Assembly: GCF_000316195.1 (NCBI RefSeq)
Contig: NZ_JH994111.1
Span: 1,024,299-1,088,298, forward strand
Direction: 5' to 3'
Origin: Brachyspira hampsonii 30446
Lineage (GTDB): Bacteria; Spirochaetota; Brachyspiria; Brachyspirales; Brachyspiraceae
DNA length: 64,000 nt
Shown: positions 1-8,665 of the stretch, piece after piece
Layout of the letters: each line of letters starts with the position of its first letter
Position numbering within the stretch: the stretch's first letter is position 1
The notes under the pieces: generated by a model
The model's input: the letters and a program-made list of their open reading frames with translations, nothing else
What the model was told of the DNA's origin: nothing
The model's database searches: none
Position numbers and translations under genes: made by a program

Positions 1-565
1 CAAAACTACTTGACAAGATTACATATGAAAATTTCGTAATTTTATAATTTATAAAATAATGTTTGACATGTTTTATAAATTATTGTTTTAGTATATAAAT
101 ATGCAGTCTTTCGCCTGCCGTAGGCACACACAGTGAGGCGTACTTCGTATGTGCCACACCGAAGGCGGACAGGCGTCACAAAAGAAGTGGGGTTTTGCGA
201 AACATGCAGAGCGGTTGGCAAAGCCCCAACTATAATCAAAAAAATATTAAATTAAAAAACTATAAATATTAAAAATTTGAGTTTTGAAACAAGTCTATTA
301 TAAAATAAATTTGTTATATTTATAATGCTTTTAATAAATTTTTATTCTTATTATTTATTTTATTAATGAGGTTAATGAATTAATAAAATCTATATATTTC
401 AAATAAAAATACTAATTTAAATATAAATGTTATATATGTTTTATAATATACAAATATTGCATTAAAAAATATGATATTAGTATGTTATTATGGTCTATAA
501 TCTATTGTTAAAAATGTTAGAGTATTATAAAATAATGTTAGTTAAATCTAAAAAAGGAGTTTATT
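1..565. other. Gene-free region upstream of ferritin
   Basis: No convincing gene lies here. A minus-strand open frame of 65 codons at 42-239 overlaps the GC-rich structured element at 112-228 and looks incidental. The rest, especially 236-560, is extremely AT-rich. A ribosome binding site (aaaggag) at about 554-560 belongs to the ferritin gene. TTGACA hexamers occur at 10-15 and 63-68, but neither has a well-placed -10 partner, so I call no promoter. Confidence 0.6.
112..228. repeat. GC-rich structured intergenic element
   Basis: This stretch stands out from the AT-rich surroundings: 41 of 64 bases in 112-175 are G or C. It folds well by eye. 112-117 pairs with 170-175, 118-120 pairs with 166-168 across one bulged base, and 123-128 pairs with 150-155, forming a closed multi-part hairpin. 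A second stem pairs 189-198 with 218-227, ten base pairs including one G-U. It may be a dispersed intergenic repeat or a structured small RNA. I found no second copy in this window. No known RNA family was recognised. Confidence 0.5.
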
Positions 566-1081
566 ATGTCTATAATAAAAGAAGAAACAGTAAAATTATT
601 AAATGAACATTTAAATTTAGAGCATTATTCAGCTAATTTATATTTTAATATGGCTGGCTGGTGCGAAAAAGAAGGGCTTAAAGGCTGCAGCAAATTCCTA
701 TATAATCATTCAGCAGAAGAACATACACATTTGGAAAAATTTAGAGAATATATCAATAAAGCAGGCGGACAAGCTATAATGGGAGAGATGAAAGCTCCTG
801 AATGTAATTTTAATTCTGTTGCAGAGTTATTTGAAAAAGTAATTAAACATGAAGAGTATATCACTTCTTGCATTAATAAATTAGTAGGCATAGCAATGGA
901 TAGCAAAGATTATGTTACATTGAAGTTTTTGGAATGGTTTGTTGAAGAGCAGCTTGAAGAAGAAGAATTATTTAATGATATTATTAAAAAAATTAAAATT
1001 TTAGGTAATTTAGAAGGAAGAAATCTTTATACTTTTGATAAGTTCGTAGGCAATTTGGATGCACAAGAACATAATTCATAA
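566..1081 (+). CDS. ftnA: Ferritin (non-haem iron storage)
   Basis: This is a 171-residue bacterial ferritin, the usual length for the non-haem type. Ferritins form a 24-subunit cytoplasmic shell that oxidises Fe(II) and stores it as a ferric mineral. The four-helix-bundle pattern and ferroxidase ligands are visible: an early helix with EHLNLEHYSANLY, the SAEEHTHLEKF segment supplying the Glu/His pair, and the later EEQLEEEE helix. There is no haem-binding Met as in bacterioferritin. A strong ribosome binding site (aaaaaaggag) precedes the ATG. The gene is monocistronic, with a shared terminator downstream at about 1131. In an anaerobe it would protect against iron and oxidative stress. Confidence 0.93.
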   Translation: MSIIKEETVKLLNEHLNLEHYSANLYFNMAGWCEKEGLKGCSKFLYNHSAEEHTHLEKFREYINKAGGQAIMGEMKAPECNFNSVAELFEKVIKHEEYITSCINKLVGIAMDSKDYVTLKFLEWFVEEQLEEEELFNDIIKKIKILGNLEGRNLYTFDKFVGNLDAQEHNS

Positions 1082-1130
1082 TCTCTAATTTCGTACCCAT
1101 TTCATAAATTATGAGATGGGTATAAAAAAA

Positions 1131-1156
1131 CAAGGAGAATTATTCCCCTTGTTTTT
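1131..1156. terminator. Bidirectional terminator between ferritin and AhpD-like gene
   Basis: The hairpin caagg (1131-1135) with ccttg (1147-1151), extended by further inner pairs, has an A-run before it and a T-run after it. It can therefore end transcription from both converging genes. A second inverted repeat just upstream, tacccat (1094-1100) with atgggta (1116-1122), adds another stem. Confidence 0.75.
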
Positions 1157-1176
1157 ATTTTATAAATAATTAAATA

Positions 1177-1734
1177 TTAATTATTTTTTGCTCTCCAAGT
1201 TTCTTTTTCAAACTCGCCTTGTATAGGTACTAAAGATTCATCTAAATCTATTTTTAATACGGCATTAAAATTGTTAGTAGCCATCATCTGAGCAGCAAAA
1301 CCTACTATAGTAACTATTTCAGAATCATTGAAATGTTTTTTAAGATTATTCATAAGTTCATCAGTTACGCCATTAGGATCTTTTACCATCTGCATACCTA
1401 ATTGTGATAATAATTGTTCTTTTTCATCAAGTTTAAGATTTTTAGGATCATCTCCTATAGCTTTTAAATCTCTGATAAAGAATAAAGAACAAAGCATACA
1501 TCCGTTAGTAGTAGAAACAGAATGTGCCAATATCATAGCTGCTCTTTTTCCAACTACCTCTACTAATCTATCGAATGAAACATACCAACCCATAAATGCT
1601 TCATAAGTAGCGTAATCATTTAATAATGCTTTTTTCATATTTGTAACATTGCCGCTTTTTTTTAATTGATAATCGAAAGCTTCTTTTACTTTACCTGTAG
1701 CTTCTTCATATTCCATGAATTTCACTCTAGCCAT
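1177..1734 (-). CDS. Carboxymuconolactone decarboxylase/AhpD-like family protein
   Basis: This 185-residue all-helical protein resembles the AhpD/carboxymuconolactone decarboxylase family. Members act as thiol-based peroxidase partners or decarboxylases. The family active site is normally Cys-x-x-Cys followed three residues later by His. Here the Cys pair is clear (GCMLCSLFF) but the His is replaced by a hydrophobic residue, so classical AhpD proton-relay chemistry is doubtful. The start is supported by aaggag seven bases upstream. It lies 62 bases after the radical SAM gene on the same strand and could be co-transcribed with it. The family call is fairly secure; the substrate is unknown. Confidence 0.7.
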   Translation of the reverse strand: MARVKFMEYEEATGKVKEAFDYQLKKSGNVTNMKKALLNDYATYEAFMGWYVSFDRLVEVVGKRAAMILAHSVSTTNGCMLCSLFFIRDLKAIGDDPKNLKLDEKEQLLSQLGMQMVKDPNGVTDELMNNLKKHFNDSEIVTIVGFAAQMMATNNFNAVLKIDLDESLVPIQGEFEKETWRAKNN

Positions 1735-1796
1735 AAATAACTCCTTAATTTAAATTTATGATTAATAATTCTATATATTTTATAATAAAAACAAAA

Positions 1797-3254
1797 TTAT
1801 TCAAAGTCTTTTAAATGCCCTTTTGAAACTTTTTTAAATGCTCTCAAATAATATTTTATATCATCTAAATCCCTGATAGATAATACTTTATGCATCAAAA
1901 ACTGCGGAGTAAAGCTAAGATTATAAAGTTTTTGTACCCATTCTTTTATCTTTTCTTCACCGACATCGGTCTTCATTATAGCACTACGCATATCATAATC
2001 TTCCCAATTTTCTGTAGTAAGCCAATTTTCTTTTTTGCATTGATTAAATAATTCAGTACCCGGATAAGGTATTATAATTGTAGCCTGCATAGTTTTAGCA
2101 TAACCTTTAAGAAGAAGTTTTTTAGTAAGCTCATAAGTTTTTTCAATATCCTCTTCAGTTTCCCAAGGATATCCTAGCATTACCGTGATATGAGGAGAAA
2201 GCCCTGCATCAGATGCTGCTTTGCATGAAGGAAGTATCTCTTCAACCTTGTTTCCTTTTTTTAGCTTATCTAATGTAGTTTGACTTGCAGATTCTAGTCC
2301 AAACAAAAGAAATCTAAATCCAGCTTTTTTCATAAGCCTGTACTCATCTTCATTGCAGGCACCAAAACGCATATTGCAGTCTATATTAACTTTTTTATTT
2401 AGCTTTTTATCTATCATGAAATTACAAAAATCATTAAGCCATTTTTTTACAGGGAAGCATCCTGTATCATCCATTATCTCTCTGATATTGTATTTATTAT
2501 AAAGAAACTCCACCTCATCAGCAACATTTTCAGCAGTTCTAGCACGGAAATTGGTATATATTCCTGTCCAAGAGCAGAAAGTACATCTATGATGCCAGCA
2601 GTCTCTTCCAGCCATTATATAAGTACCCGGTATTCTTTTGAAGTTGCCATTATCATAGGCGTATCTTTTCCACTGAGTTAAATCTCTATCTATAAATGGA
2701 AGGCTTTTTAAATCATGTCTTAATTCAAAAAAGCCTGTGTTTTTTATATTATTATTTTCTCTGTAGTATATGCCTTTTTCTAATTGTGCTTTTCCATTGA
2801 GATATTCTATTAGGTTTAAAAGAAGAAAATCATAATCTCCCCCCATCAATAAATAGTCAACTTTACAATTATTCATAGTCTCTTCAGGCATAGCAGTAAC
2901 ATGATCTCCTGCAATAACAACTATCATATTTGGGTATTTAGCTTTCAAATCATCAGCTATTTTCCACGCCTTATATATAACAGGAGTTTTTACCTCAAAA
3001 AATAATAAATCAGGTGTTTTTTCATCTAAATATTGATACCATTGTTCTGTTGTCATATTTCTAGCAATAGCATCAACAAAGTCTACATCATATCCTGCAT
3101 TTTTTATCATAGTTGCTGCAGTGGCTGGTACTACAGGATAAATATATGTTGGGCTTTTAAACCATTGAAATTGTCTGTTTTGTGATAATAATGCTACTCC
3201 TCTGTCGCTTTCAAATGGAGGGTATCCTATATATATTTTATTTATTTTATTCAT
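1797..3254 (-). CDS. Cobalamin-binding-type radical SAM protein
   Basis: This 485-residue protein has the two-part layout of B12-binding radical SAM enzymes. The N-terminal ~190 residues form a Rossmann-like domain with the GDHVTAMPEE and MGGDYDFLL signatures. The strict cobalamin DxHxxG motif is not visible, so B12 binding is not certain. The radical SAM barrel begins near residue 205. Its cluster cysteines are C219, C224 and C227, spaced Cx4Cx2C rather than the canonical Cx3Cx2C. Family members methylate or rearrange unactivated carbons, often in lipid, tetrapyrrole or natural-product pathways. The substrate cannot be read from context. Its only same-strand neighbour is the AhpD-like gene downstream. 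The start has gaaagg upstream. Confidence 0.78.
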   Translation of the reverse strand: MNKINKIYIGYPPFESDRGVALLSQNRQFQWFKSPTYIYPVVPATAATMIKNAGYDVDFVDAIARNMTTEQWYQYLDEKTPDLLFFEVKTPVIYKAWKIADDLKAKYPNMIVVIAGDHVTAMPEETMNNCKVDYLLMGGDYDFLLLNLIEYLNGKAQLEKGIYYRENNNIKNTGFFELRHDLKSLPFIDRDLTQWKRYAYDNGNFKRIPGTYIMAGRDCWHHRCTFCSWTGIYTNFRARTAENVADEVEFLYNKYNIREIMDDTGCFPVKKWLNDFCNFMIDKKLNKKVNIDCNMRFGACNEDEYRLMKKAGFRFLLFGLESASQTTLDKLKKGNKVEEILPSCKAASDAGLSPHITVMLGYPWETEEDIEKTYELTKKLLLKGYAKTMQATIIIPYPGTELFNQCKKENWLTTENWEDYDMRSAIMKTDVGEEKIKEWVQKLYNLSFTPQFLMHKVLSIRDLDDIKYYLRAFKKVSKGHLKDFE

Positions 3255-3376
3255 AAATTAATTTACCTTTCTAATTTTATTATCTTTTATTATTTTAATA
3301 AAAAATTATTTATTATGTTTATTTTTAGATTATACTTTAATTAATAAAAATGTAAATAATTGATTTAATTGTATGA

Positions 3377-3907
3377 TTAAAAATTGATAGTGAAAATTTC
3401 TGTATAATTATGAAAGTCGCTTGAATATAAACTTATAGAATTAGCTATAAAAGATGAGGCGGTAAATTCTATTTCCTCAATATTTTCTTTTAATTTCTCA
3501 TTATCATGAACTTTTTTAACTCTTGCTAAAGTTAGATGGGATTTAAAATCTTTTTTATCATATTTAAGATTTTTTATATTATCTAGTTTTTCTCTTAAAG
3601 TTTTTACATAGTTCTCTAATTCTTTGCTTACCGCTTTTATAAATATGACATTAATATCTTTGAATTTATTTGTGAAGTATGAAATATTTTCAAATTTTAT
3701 ATTAAATGGAGTAGGTGAATAGTTTATCACTTCTTCTTTTATTAATTCTATTTGTTCTTCTTTTATATTGTCAAAAAATACTAATGTTACATGCATTTTA
3801 TCTTTTGAGACTTTTTTTAATTCTGCTGTTTTTTCATTTATTTTAAGTATATTAGAATACTTATTTTTAATTTCTTGATTTAAGTTTAATGCTAAAAATA
3901 CTCTCAT
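3377..3907 (-). CDS. thpR: RNA 2',3'-cyclic phosphodiesterase (2H family)
   Basis: This 176-residue protein belongs to the 2H phosphoesterase superfamily. Both signature motifs are present: HVTL at residues 39-42 and HLTL at 124-127. They supply the paired catalytic histidines that open 2',3'-cyclic phosphates on RNA ends, also known as the 2'-5' RNA ligase fold. Length matches bacterial ThpR (about 175-190). It acts in the cytoplasm on RNA ends. It starts 25 bases after the secreted-protein gene on the same strand, so the two may share a transcript. The ribosome binding site is weak. Confidence 0.88.
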   Translation of the reverse strand: MRVFLALNLNQEIKNKYSNILKINEKTAELKKVSKDKMHVTLVFFDNIKEEQIELIKEEVINYSPTPFNIKFENISYFTNKFKDINVIFIKAVSKELENYVKTLREKLDNIKNLKYDKKDFKSHLTLARVKKVHDNEKLKENIEEIEFTASSFIANSISLYSSDFHNYTEIFTINF

Positions 3908-3932
3908 ACTATTACAGCTCTATGTTTAATAT

Positions 3933-4520
3933 TTATATATCAAGGCTTAATAGTTTAGTTATCATATCCATTGTAACATCTTTATATAAAATCTTATTAG
4001 GCACTACATTTCCATTAACCTGCTTAGAGGTTGTTTTTACTTCATTAGTATTTGCTGAATCACTATTATCAATAAGTTCCACAATCATACTAGCTTTATC
4101 CAAATATATTTGTTTATCATCATTATATTTGAATGTTATATACATTTTTAGATTTAGCATAATATTATGTTCTATAGTAAAAAAATTATCTTTATAAACT
4201 ATATTTCCTATAAGACCTTCTGTATTTAGATTAAAGCTTTTAAAAGCAATAGTGCCAATATAATTGTATTTATTATTTTGTTCTATTTGAAATAAACTGT
4301 AATAATACCAATTATTATTTTTTAATATTATCATTTCATAAGATGAGTTATCAGTAAATCTAATCTTTCTAATAGCATAAACCGATAAGTTTCTATTGTT
4401 TTTTAAATTTCCATCATCAGTGAAGTAATTTTTATTTATTTTCATTGGTTTATCATCAATATTTTGAGAATAAAGATTAAAAGAAAATAAAATTACAAAT
4501 ATTACAGCCAATCTTAACAT
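3933..4520 (-). CDS. Secreted hypothetical protein
   Basis: I do not recognise the family. The 195-residue product begins with a clear signal peptide: a hydrophobic core LAVIFVILF followed by a likely cleavage near FNLYSQ. The rest is Asn- and Tyr-rich with alternating beta-like segments, suggesting a periplasmic or surface-associated protein. I chose the ATG at 4520. An upstream TTG at 4535 would place the purine-rich ggga within the coding region, while from 4520 it sits about ten bases upstream. It precedes thpR by 25 bases on the same strand. Confidence 0.6.
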   Translation of the reverse strand: MLRLAVIFVILFSFNLYSQNIDDKPMKINKNYFTDDGNLKNNRNLSVYAIRKIRFTDNSSYEMIILKNNNWYYYSLFQIEQNNKYNYIGTIAFKSFNLNTEGLIGNIVYKDNFFTIEHNIMLNLKMYITFKYNDDKQIYLDKASMIVELIDNSDSANTNEVKTTSKQVNGNVVPNKILYKDVTMDMITKLLSLDI

Positions 4521-4829
4521 AGATATAAATCCCAAATTATAATAAATGAAGTTATACTCTATAAGCCTTTATTTGTCAATATTTATTGTATTAGATGTGT
4601 TTTAATTCTATGAAAAACTAAAATTAGTTAAAATAATATTTAAATTTTTATATGTCTTGAATAATTTAGAATTAAATTGTATTAATCATATTTATTTATG
4701 CATCATATAAAAATTATTTTAATTTATTGACACTATTATTTTTTTTTATTATACTAAAATATGTTAGGTTTCATTTTTATTTTATGCAATTCAATATTTT
4801 CTATGTAAAAATGATTTTAGGAGTAAATT
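4521..4829. other. Divergent intergenic region before the chemoreceptor gene
   Basis: This AT-rich gap separates divergent genes. It contains the promoter described at 4727-4755 for the chemoreceptor gene, and presumably a promoter for the minus-strand secreted-protein gene, for which I see no good consensus. No open frame or RNA gene was seen. Confidence 0.5.
4727..4755 (+). promoter_or_regulatory. Sigma-70-type promoter for the chemoreceptor gene
   Basis: A perfect -35 hexamer TTGACA at 4727-4732 is followed after exactly 17 bases by TATACT at 4750-4755, a five-of-six match to the -10 box. The next gene on this strand starts at 4830. This is the best consensus promoter I saw in the window. 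Confidence 0.75.
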
Positions 4830-6653
4830 ATGAATAAAATACACAGTTTGTCTTTTAAACTTCCTATAGTTATTAGTTTAATGTCTATATTGATGCTAGG
4901 TTTTTTGTTATCTGTTTCAGTATATTTTGCAAATAAGGGAATAACTGAAAGCACTAATACAGGATTTCAAAATACAGTAGAAGGTTATGCTAATTTATTT
5001 GATTCTATATTAAATGCTCAGATTATGCTTAATGAATCATATACAAGCGGTGCTAATATTAAGAATTTCTTTTCAAATGCCGCTGCTTATAGTAATAATG
5101 TTTTTTTGGATGTCACATCATTTATAGAAAATAATAACTTTATTGAAAATATTTCTATAATGAATACTGACGGCGTAATAGTTTTTGATAGAAACTCTCA
5201 GTTAATAGGCAGAAATTTTATGGATCTAAGACCGGCCATGATGACTAAGCTATTAGCAGGAGAAGAAATAGCCTTTGGAGATATCTCTAAATCTGCTGCT
5301 ACAGGAGAGCTTACAATGTCTTTAGGTGTAAGAATACTTAGTTATGATAATCAATTGGTAGGTTATTTAGTTTCTATTATCAAAATAATGTCTATATATG
5401 ATGCATATTTTAGTAATGTGCAATTAGGAAGAACAGGAAGAATAGTAATCGTTAATAATAAATCTATAGTTGTAATGGATACAGATCCGGCAGAAATAAA
5501 TAAACAGGCTCCAAGTGAATATGCCAATATAATACAGGGTACTTCTATATCCGGACAATTAAAATATGGAGTAAGAGAAGGTTTTTATAAGAAAATGACT
5601 TCTCAGCCTTGGGTAGTTGCTTATGCTATGGATAAAGATGAAATTTATGAAATTAATAAATCAATAATTATAACTAGTATAATTATAGCTGTAATATCCA
5701 TGCTGCTTATGACTTTGGTTGTATTCTTATTTACTAGAAGCATTATAAAACCTCTTAGAATTGTAGTTGAGGAAGCCAAAGAAATAGAGCATGGAAAACT
5801 TATTATGCATGGAAGAAAAATAAAGCGAAAAGATGAGATTGGAGAACTATCTCAGTCTTTCCATAATATGAAATATAAATTAATAGAAGTAATAGAAACA
5901 ACTTTGAATAATGCTGATAAGATGTCTCAGGCAGCTAATGCACTTGCTTCTGGAAATAAGAACTTAGCTACAAAAGCAGAAAATACAGCTGCCAATCTTG
6001 AAGAGACAGCATCCTCTATGGAAGAAATATCTTCAGCAATATCAATGGCCACTAATAATTCTGTAAAAGGAAATAATATGATGAACAGCTGTAAGGAAGC
6101 TATAGAAAATGCATCTTCAGTGGTATCAGAAACAGTAAAAAGTATGAATGAAGTTAATAATGACAGTGAAAAAATTAAAGATATAATAAAAGTTATAGAA
6201 GGAATTGCTTTTCAGACTAATATTTTAGCACTTAATGCAGCAGTAGAGGCAGCTCGTGCTGGAGAGCAGGGTAAAGGTTTTGCTGTTGTAGCAAGCGAGG
6301 TTAGAAGTTTGGCACAAAATAGTCAGACTTCAGCAAAAGACATTACAGAATTGATTAATCAGGTATATGAAAAAATTAATAAAGCTAATGAAATTGTAGA
6401 GAGTCAGGAACAATTATTTATATCAATAAAAGACCAAATTGAAGAAACAGCAAATATCATAAAAGATATAAGTTCTGCTGCTTTGGAACAGCAGTCTGGT
6501 GTAGCTCAGGTTAATAAGGCGGTTATGGAAATGGATTCTATTACTCAGGAAAATGCTGCTTTAGTAGAAGAGTCAACAGCTTCTTCTATATCGCTTTATA
6601 ATGATGCTAAAGAACTTCAAAATGTTGTTAGCTTTTTCCATATAGAAAAATAA
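4830..6653 (+). CDS. Methyl-accepting chemotaxis protein
   Basis: This 607-residue chemoreceptor has the standard order. A transmembrane segment lies near residues 12-32. A periplasmic Cache-like sensory domain follows to about 275, then a second membrane segment (about 280-303) and a HAMP domain. The long cytoplasmic coiled coil carries the signalling tip, with the conserved segments NAAVEAARAGEQGKGFAVVA and EVRSLAQ that contact CheA and CheW. It would sense a small extracellular ligand and steer flagellar rotation. Ligand identity cannot be read. No che genes are adjacent, so it is a stand-alone receptor with its own promoter (4727-4755) and an agga ribosome binding site. Confidence 0.93.
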   Translation: MNKIHSLSFKLPIVISLMSILMLGFLLSVSVYFANKGITESTNTGFQNTVEGYANLFDSILNAQIMLNESYTSGANIKNFFSNAAAYSNNVFLDVTSFIENNNFIENISIMNTDGVIVFDRNSQLIGRNFMDLRPAMMTKLLAGEEIAFGDISKSAATGELTMSLGVRILSYDNQLVGYLVSIIKIMSIYDAYFSNVQLGRTGRIVIVNNKSIVVMDTDPAEINKQAPSEYANIIQGTSISGQLKYGVREGFYKKMTSQPWVVAYAMDKDEIYEINKSIIITSIIIAVISMLLMTLVVFLFTRSIIKPLRIVVEEAKEIEHGKLIMHGRKIKRKDEIGELSQSFHNMKYKLIEVIETTLNNADKMSQAANALASGNKNLATKAENTAANLEETASSMEEISSAISMATNNSVKGNNMMNSCKEAIENASSVVSETVKSMNEVNNDSEKIKDIIKVIEGIAFQTNILALNAAVEAARAGEQGKGFAVVASEVRSLAQNSQTSAKDITELINQVYEKINKANEIVESQEQLFISIKDQIEETANIIKDISSAALEQQSGVAQVNKAVMEMDSITQENAALVEESTASSISLYNDAKELQNVVSFFHIEK

Positions 6654-6787
6654 TTATAAAAAATTAATAAAAGCTATTTACAAAATAAACTTATAGTTTT
6701 ATAATAAGAATTGCCTAAGTGAATAACTGTTAATGTTTATCATAAAGGAATATATTTTTTAATTATATTTATCTTTTTTGTTAGTTT

Positions 6788-7039
6788 ATGGAAAATAATA
6801 GAATTGCTGTTATAGGTATAATAATTGAAGACACCAATGCTGCGGCAAAGGTGAATGAAATACTGCATACTTATAGTGATTTTGTTATAGGAAGAATGGG
6901 GATACCTTACAGAGAAGAAAATATAAATATCATAAGCATAGTATTAAATGCTCCTATAGATAAAATTAATAGTTTAACAGGCAAACTTGGTATGCTTGAA
7001 AATGTTTCTGCTAAAGCTCTTTATGCTGGTAAAAAGTAA
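6788..7039 (+). CDS. TM1266-family hydrogenase-associated ACT-like regulator
   Basis: This 83-residue protein matches the small ACT-like family named after Thermotoga TM1266, found beside [FeFe]-hydrogenase maturation genes. It shows the expected beta-alpha-beta pattern: IAVIGIIIED, then GRMGIPYREENINIISIVLNA, then LGMLENVSAKAL. It is proposed to regulate the hydrogenase system, probably by ligand binding, but its direct role is not established. It lies 36 bases upstream of hydG on the same strand, so it is almost certainly the first gene of that operon. No strong ribosome binding site precedes its ATG. Confidence 0.8.
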   Translation: MENNRIAVIGIIIEDTNAAAKVNEILHTYSDFVIGRMGIPYREENINIISIVLNAPIDKINSLTGKLGMLENVSAKALYAGKK

Positions 7040-7075
7040 TACCTAAACATTTTAATTTTAATAGGAGTATATTTT

Positions 7076-8500
7076 ATGTCTCTAGAAACTTTATTTAAGT
7101 ATGATTCAAAATCTAGAAATGCAAATGAATTTATCAACGATGAGGAAATTCTAAAAACAATATCCGAAGTAGAAAATGGCGATTATAATATTAGAGAAAT
7201 ATTAGACAAAGCTAATGAAATGAAAGGGCTTGAACCTAAAGAAGCATTGGCTTTACTTCTTTGCAATGATAAAGATGCTGAAAATGAGATGTTTGAAATA
7301 GCAAAGAAAATCAAATTAGAGATATACGGTAAGAGAATAGTTTTATTTGCACCTCTTTATTTATCTAATTATTGTATTAATGGCTGCGTTTACTGTCCTT
7401 ATCATGCTAAAAATGGTCATATAGCAAGAAAACAGTTAAGTCAGGACGAAATTAGAGCTGAAGTTATAGCATTGCAGGATATGGGACATAAAAGACTTGC
7501 TTTAGAAACAGGAGAAGATCCAGACTATGCTAGTATGGAATACTTACTTGAATCTATAAAAACAATATACAGCATCAAGCATAAAAATGGAGCTATTAGA
7601 AGAGTTAATGTTAATATTGCTGCTACTACAGTTGAAAATTATAGAAAATTAAAAGATGCAGGAATTGGTACTTATGTATTATTCCAAGAAACTTATCATA
7701 AACCTACTTATGAAAAAGTTCACCCAAGCGGACCTAAAAGCAATTATGAATATCATACTGAGGCAATGGACAGAGCTATGGAAGGCGGTATCGATGATGT
7801 GGGTATAGGAGTATTATTTGGGCTTTATGATTATAAATACGATTTTACTGCTATGCTTTATCATGCTAAACATTTGGAAGATACTTTCGGATGCGGTCCT
7901 CATACTATAAGTGTTCCTAGAATAAGACCTGCTGATGATGTTGATGTTAAAAGTTTTCCTAATGCTATAGTAGATAGTTTATTCAAAAAAATAGTTGCTG
8001 TTTTAAGAATCGCTGTTCCTTATACTGGAATAATAGTTTCTACAAGAGAGAGCCAAAAATCAAGAGAAGAAGCATTAGAGGTTGGAGTTTCTCAAATAAG
8101 CGGAGGATCAAGAACTAGTGTTGGCGGATATGTTGAAGAGGAAGAAGAGAATTCAAAACAGTTTGAAATATCTGATAACCGTTCGTTAGATGATATAATT
8201 AAATGGCTTTCTGATATAGGTTATTTACCTAGCTTCTGCACTGCCTGCTATAGAGAAGGAAGAACAGGAGACAGATTTATGGCTTTTGCTAAGAGCGGAC
8301 AAATAAAAAATTTCTGTCAGGCTAATGCTATAATAACATTAAAAGAATATGAAAACGATTATGCCAAAGAAGAAACTAGAAAATCTATAGATAAAGTTAT
8401 GGCAAATGAAATAGAGAGGGTTCCTAATGAAAAGGTAAAAATGAAATTAGTTGATGCTTTAAAAGGAATAGATGAGGGAAGAAGAGATTTTAAATTTTAA
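7076..8500 (+). CDS. hydG: [FeFe]-hydrogenase maturase HydG
   Basis: HydG is a radical SAM tyrosine lyase that makes the CO and CN ligands of the hydrogenase H-cluster from tyrosine. The radical SAM cluster motif Cx3Cx2C is at C100, C104 and C107. The second, HydG-specific cluster motif Cx2Cx22C is complete at C388, C391 and C414. This separates it from its relative ThiH. Length (474) is typical. The start is supported by taggag. It follows the TM1266-like gene by 36 bases and ends before a strong terminator at 8547, so hydF is probably transcribed separately. Confidence 0.96.
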   Translation: MSLETLFKYDSKSRNANEFINDEEILKTISEVENGDYNIREILDKANEMKGLEPKEALALLLCNDKDAENEMFEIAKKIKLEIYGKRIVLFAPLYLSNYCINGCVYCPYHAKNGHIARKQLSQDEIRAEVIALQDMGHKRLALETGEDPDYASMEYLLESIKTIYSIKHKNGAIRRVNVNIAATTVENYRKLKDAGIGTYVLFQETYHKPTYEKVHPSGPKSNYEYHTEAMDRAMEGGIDDVGIGVLFGLYDYKYDFTAMLYHAKHLEDTFGCGPHTISVPRIRPADDVDVKSFPNAIVDSLFKKIVAVLRIAVPYTGIIVSTRESQKSREEALEVGVSQISGGSRTSVGGYVEEEEENSKQFEISDNRSLDDIIKWLSDIGYLPSFCTACYREGRTGDRFMAFAKSGQIKNFCQANAIITLKEYENDYAKEETRKSIDKVMANEIERVPNEKVKMKLVDALKGIDEGRRDFKF

Positions 8501-8546
8501 TATATTGGGGATAAATTATTGATTTAATTTATGATCGATTTATGTT

Positions 8547-8587
8547 ACCGAGCAGAAAAATATAATTTTATTTGCTCGGTTTATTTT
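8547..8587 (+). terminator. Terminator downstream of hydG
   Basis: A perfect eight-base stem, accgagca at 8547-8554 with tgctcggt at 8573-8580, is followed by a T-rich tail. It is a clear intrinsic terminator that should end the TM1266-hydG transcript. Confidence 0.85.
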
Positions 8588-8665
8588 ATTTGTTATATTT
8601 AGAGATGAGAAACAAATAAATTTTTTTAATATTATTAATTATAATATAAATAAATGGAATAAAAA

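Noticed and set aside
10-97. Promoters at the TTGACA boxes at 10-15 and 63-68
   Set aside because: No -10 box at a 15-19 base spacing; the nearest TATAAT-like boxes are too far or too close.
42-239. 65-codon open frame on the minus strand
   Set aside because: It overlaps the GC-rich structured element, has no similarity I can recognise and no ribosome binding site.
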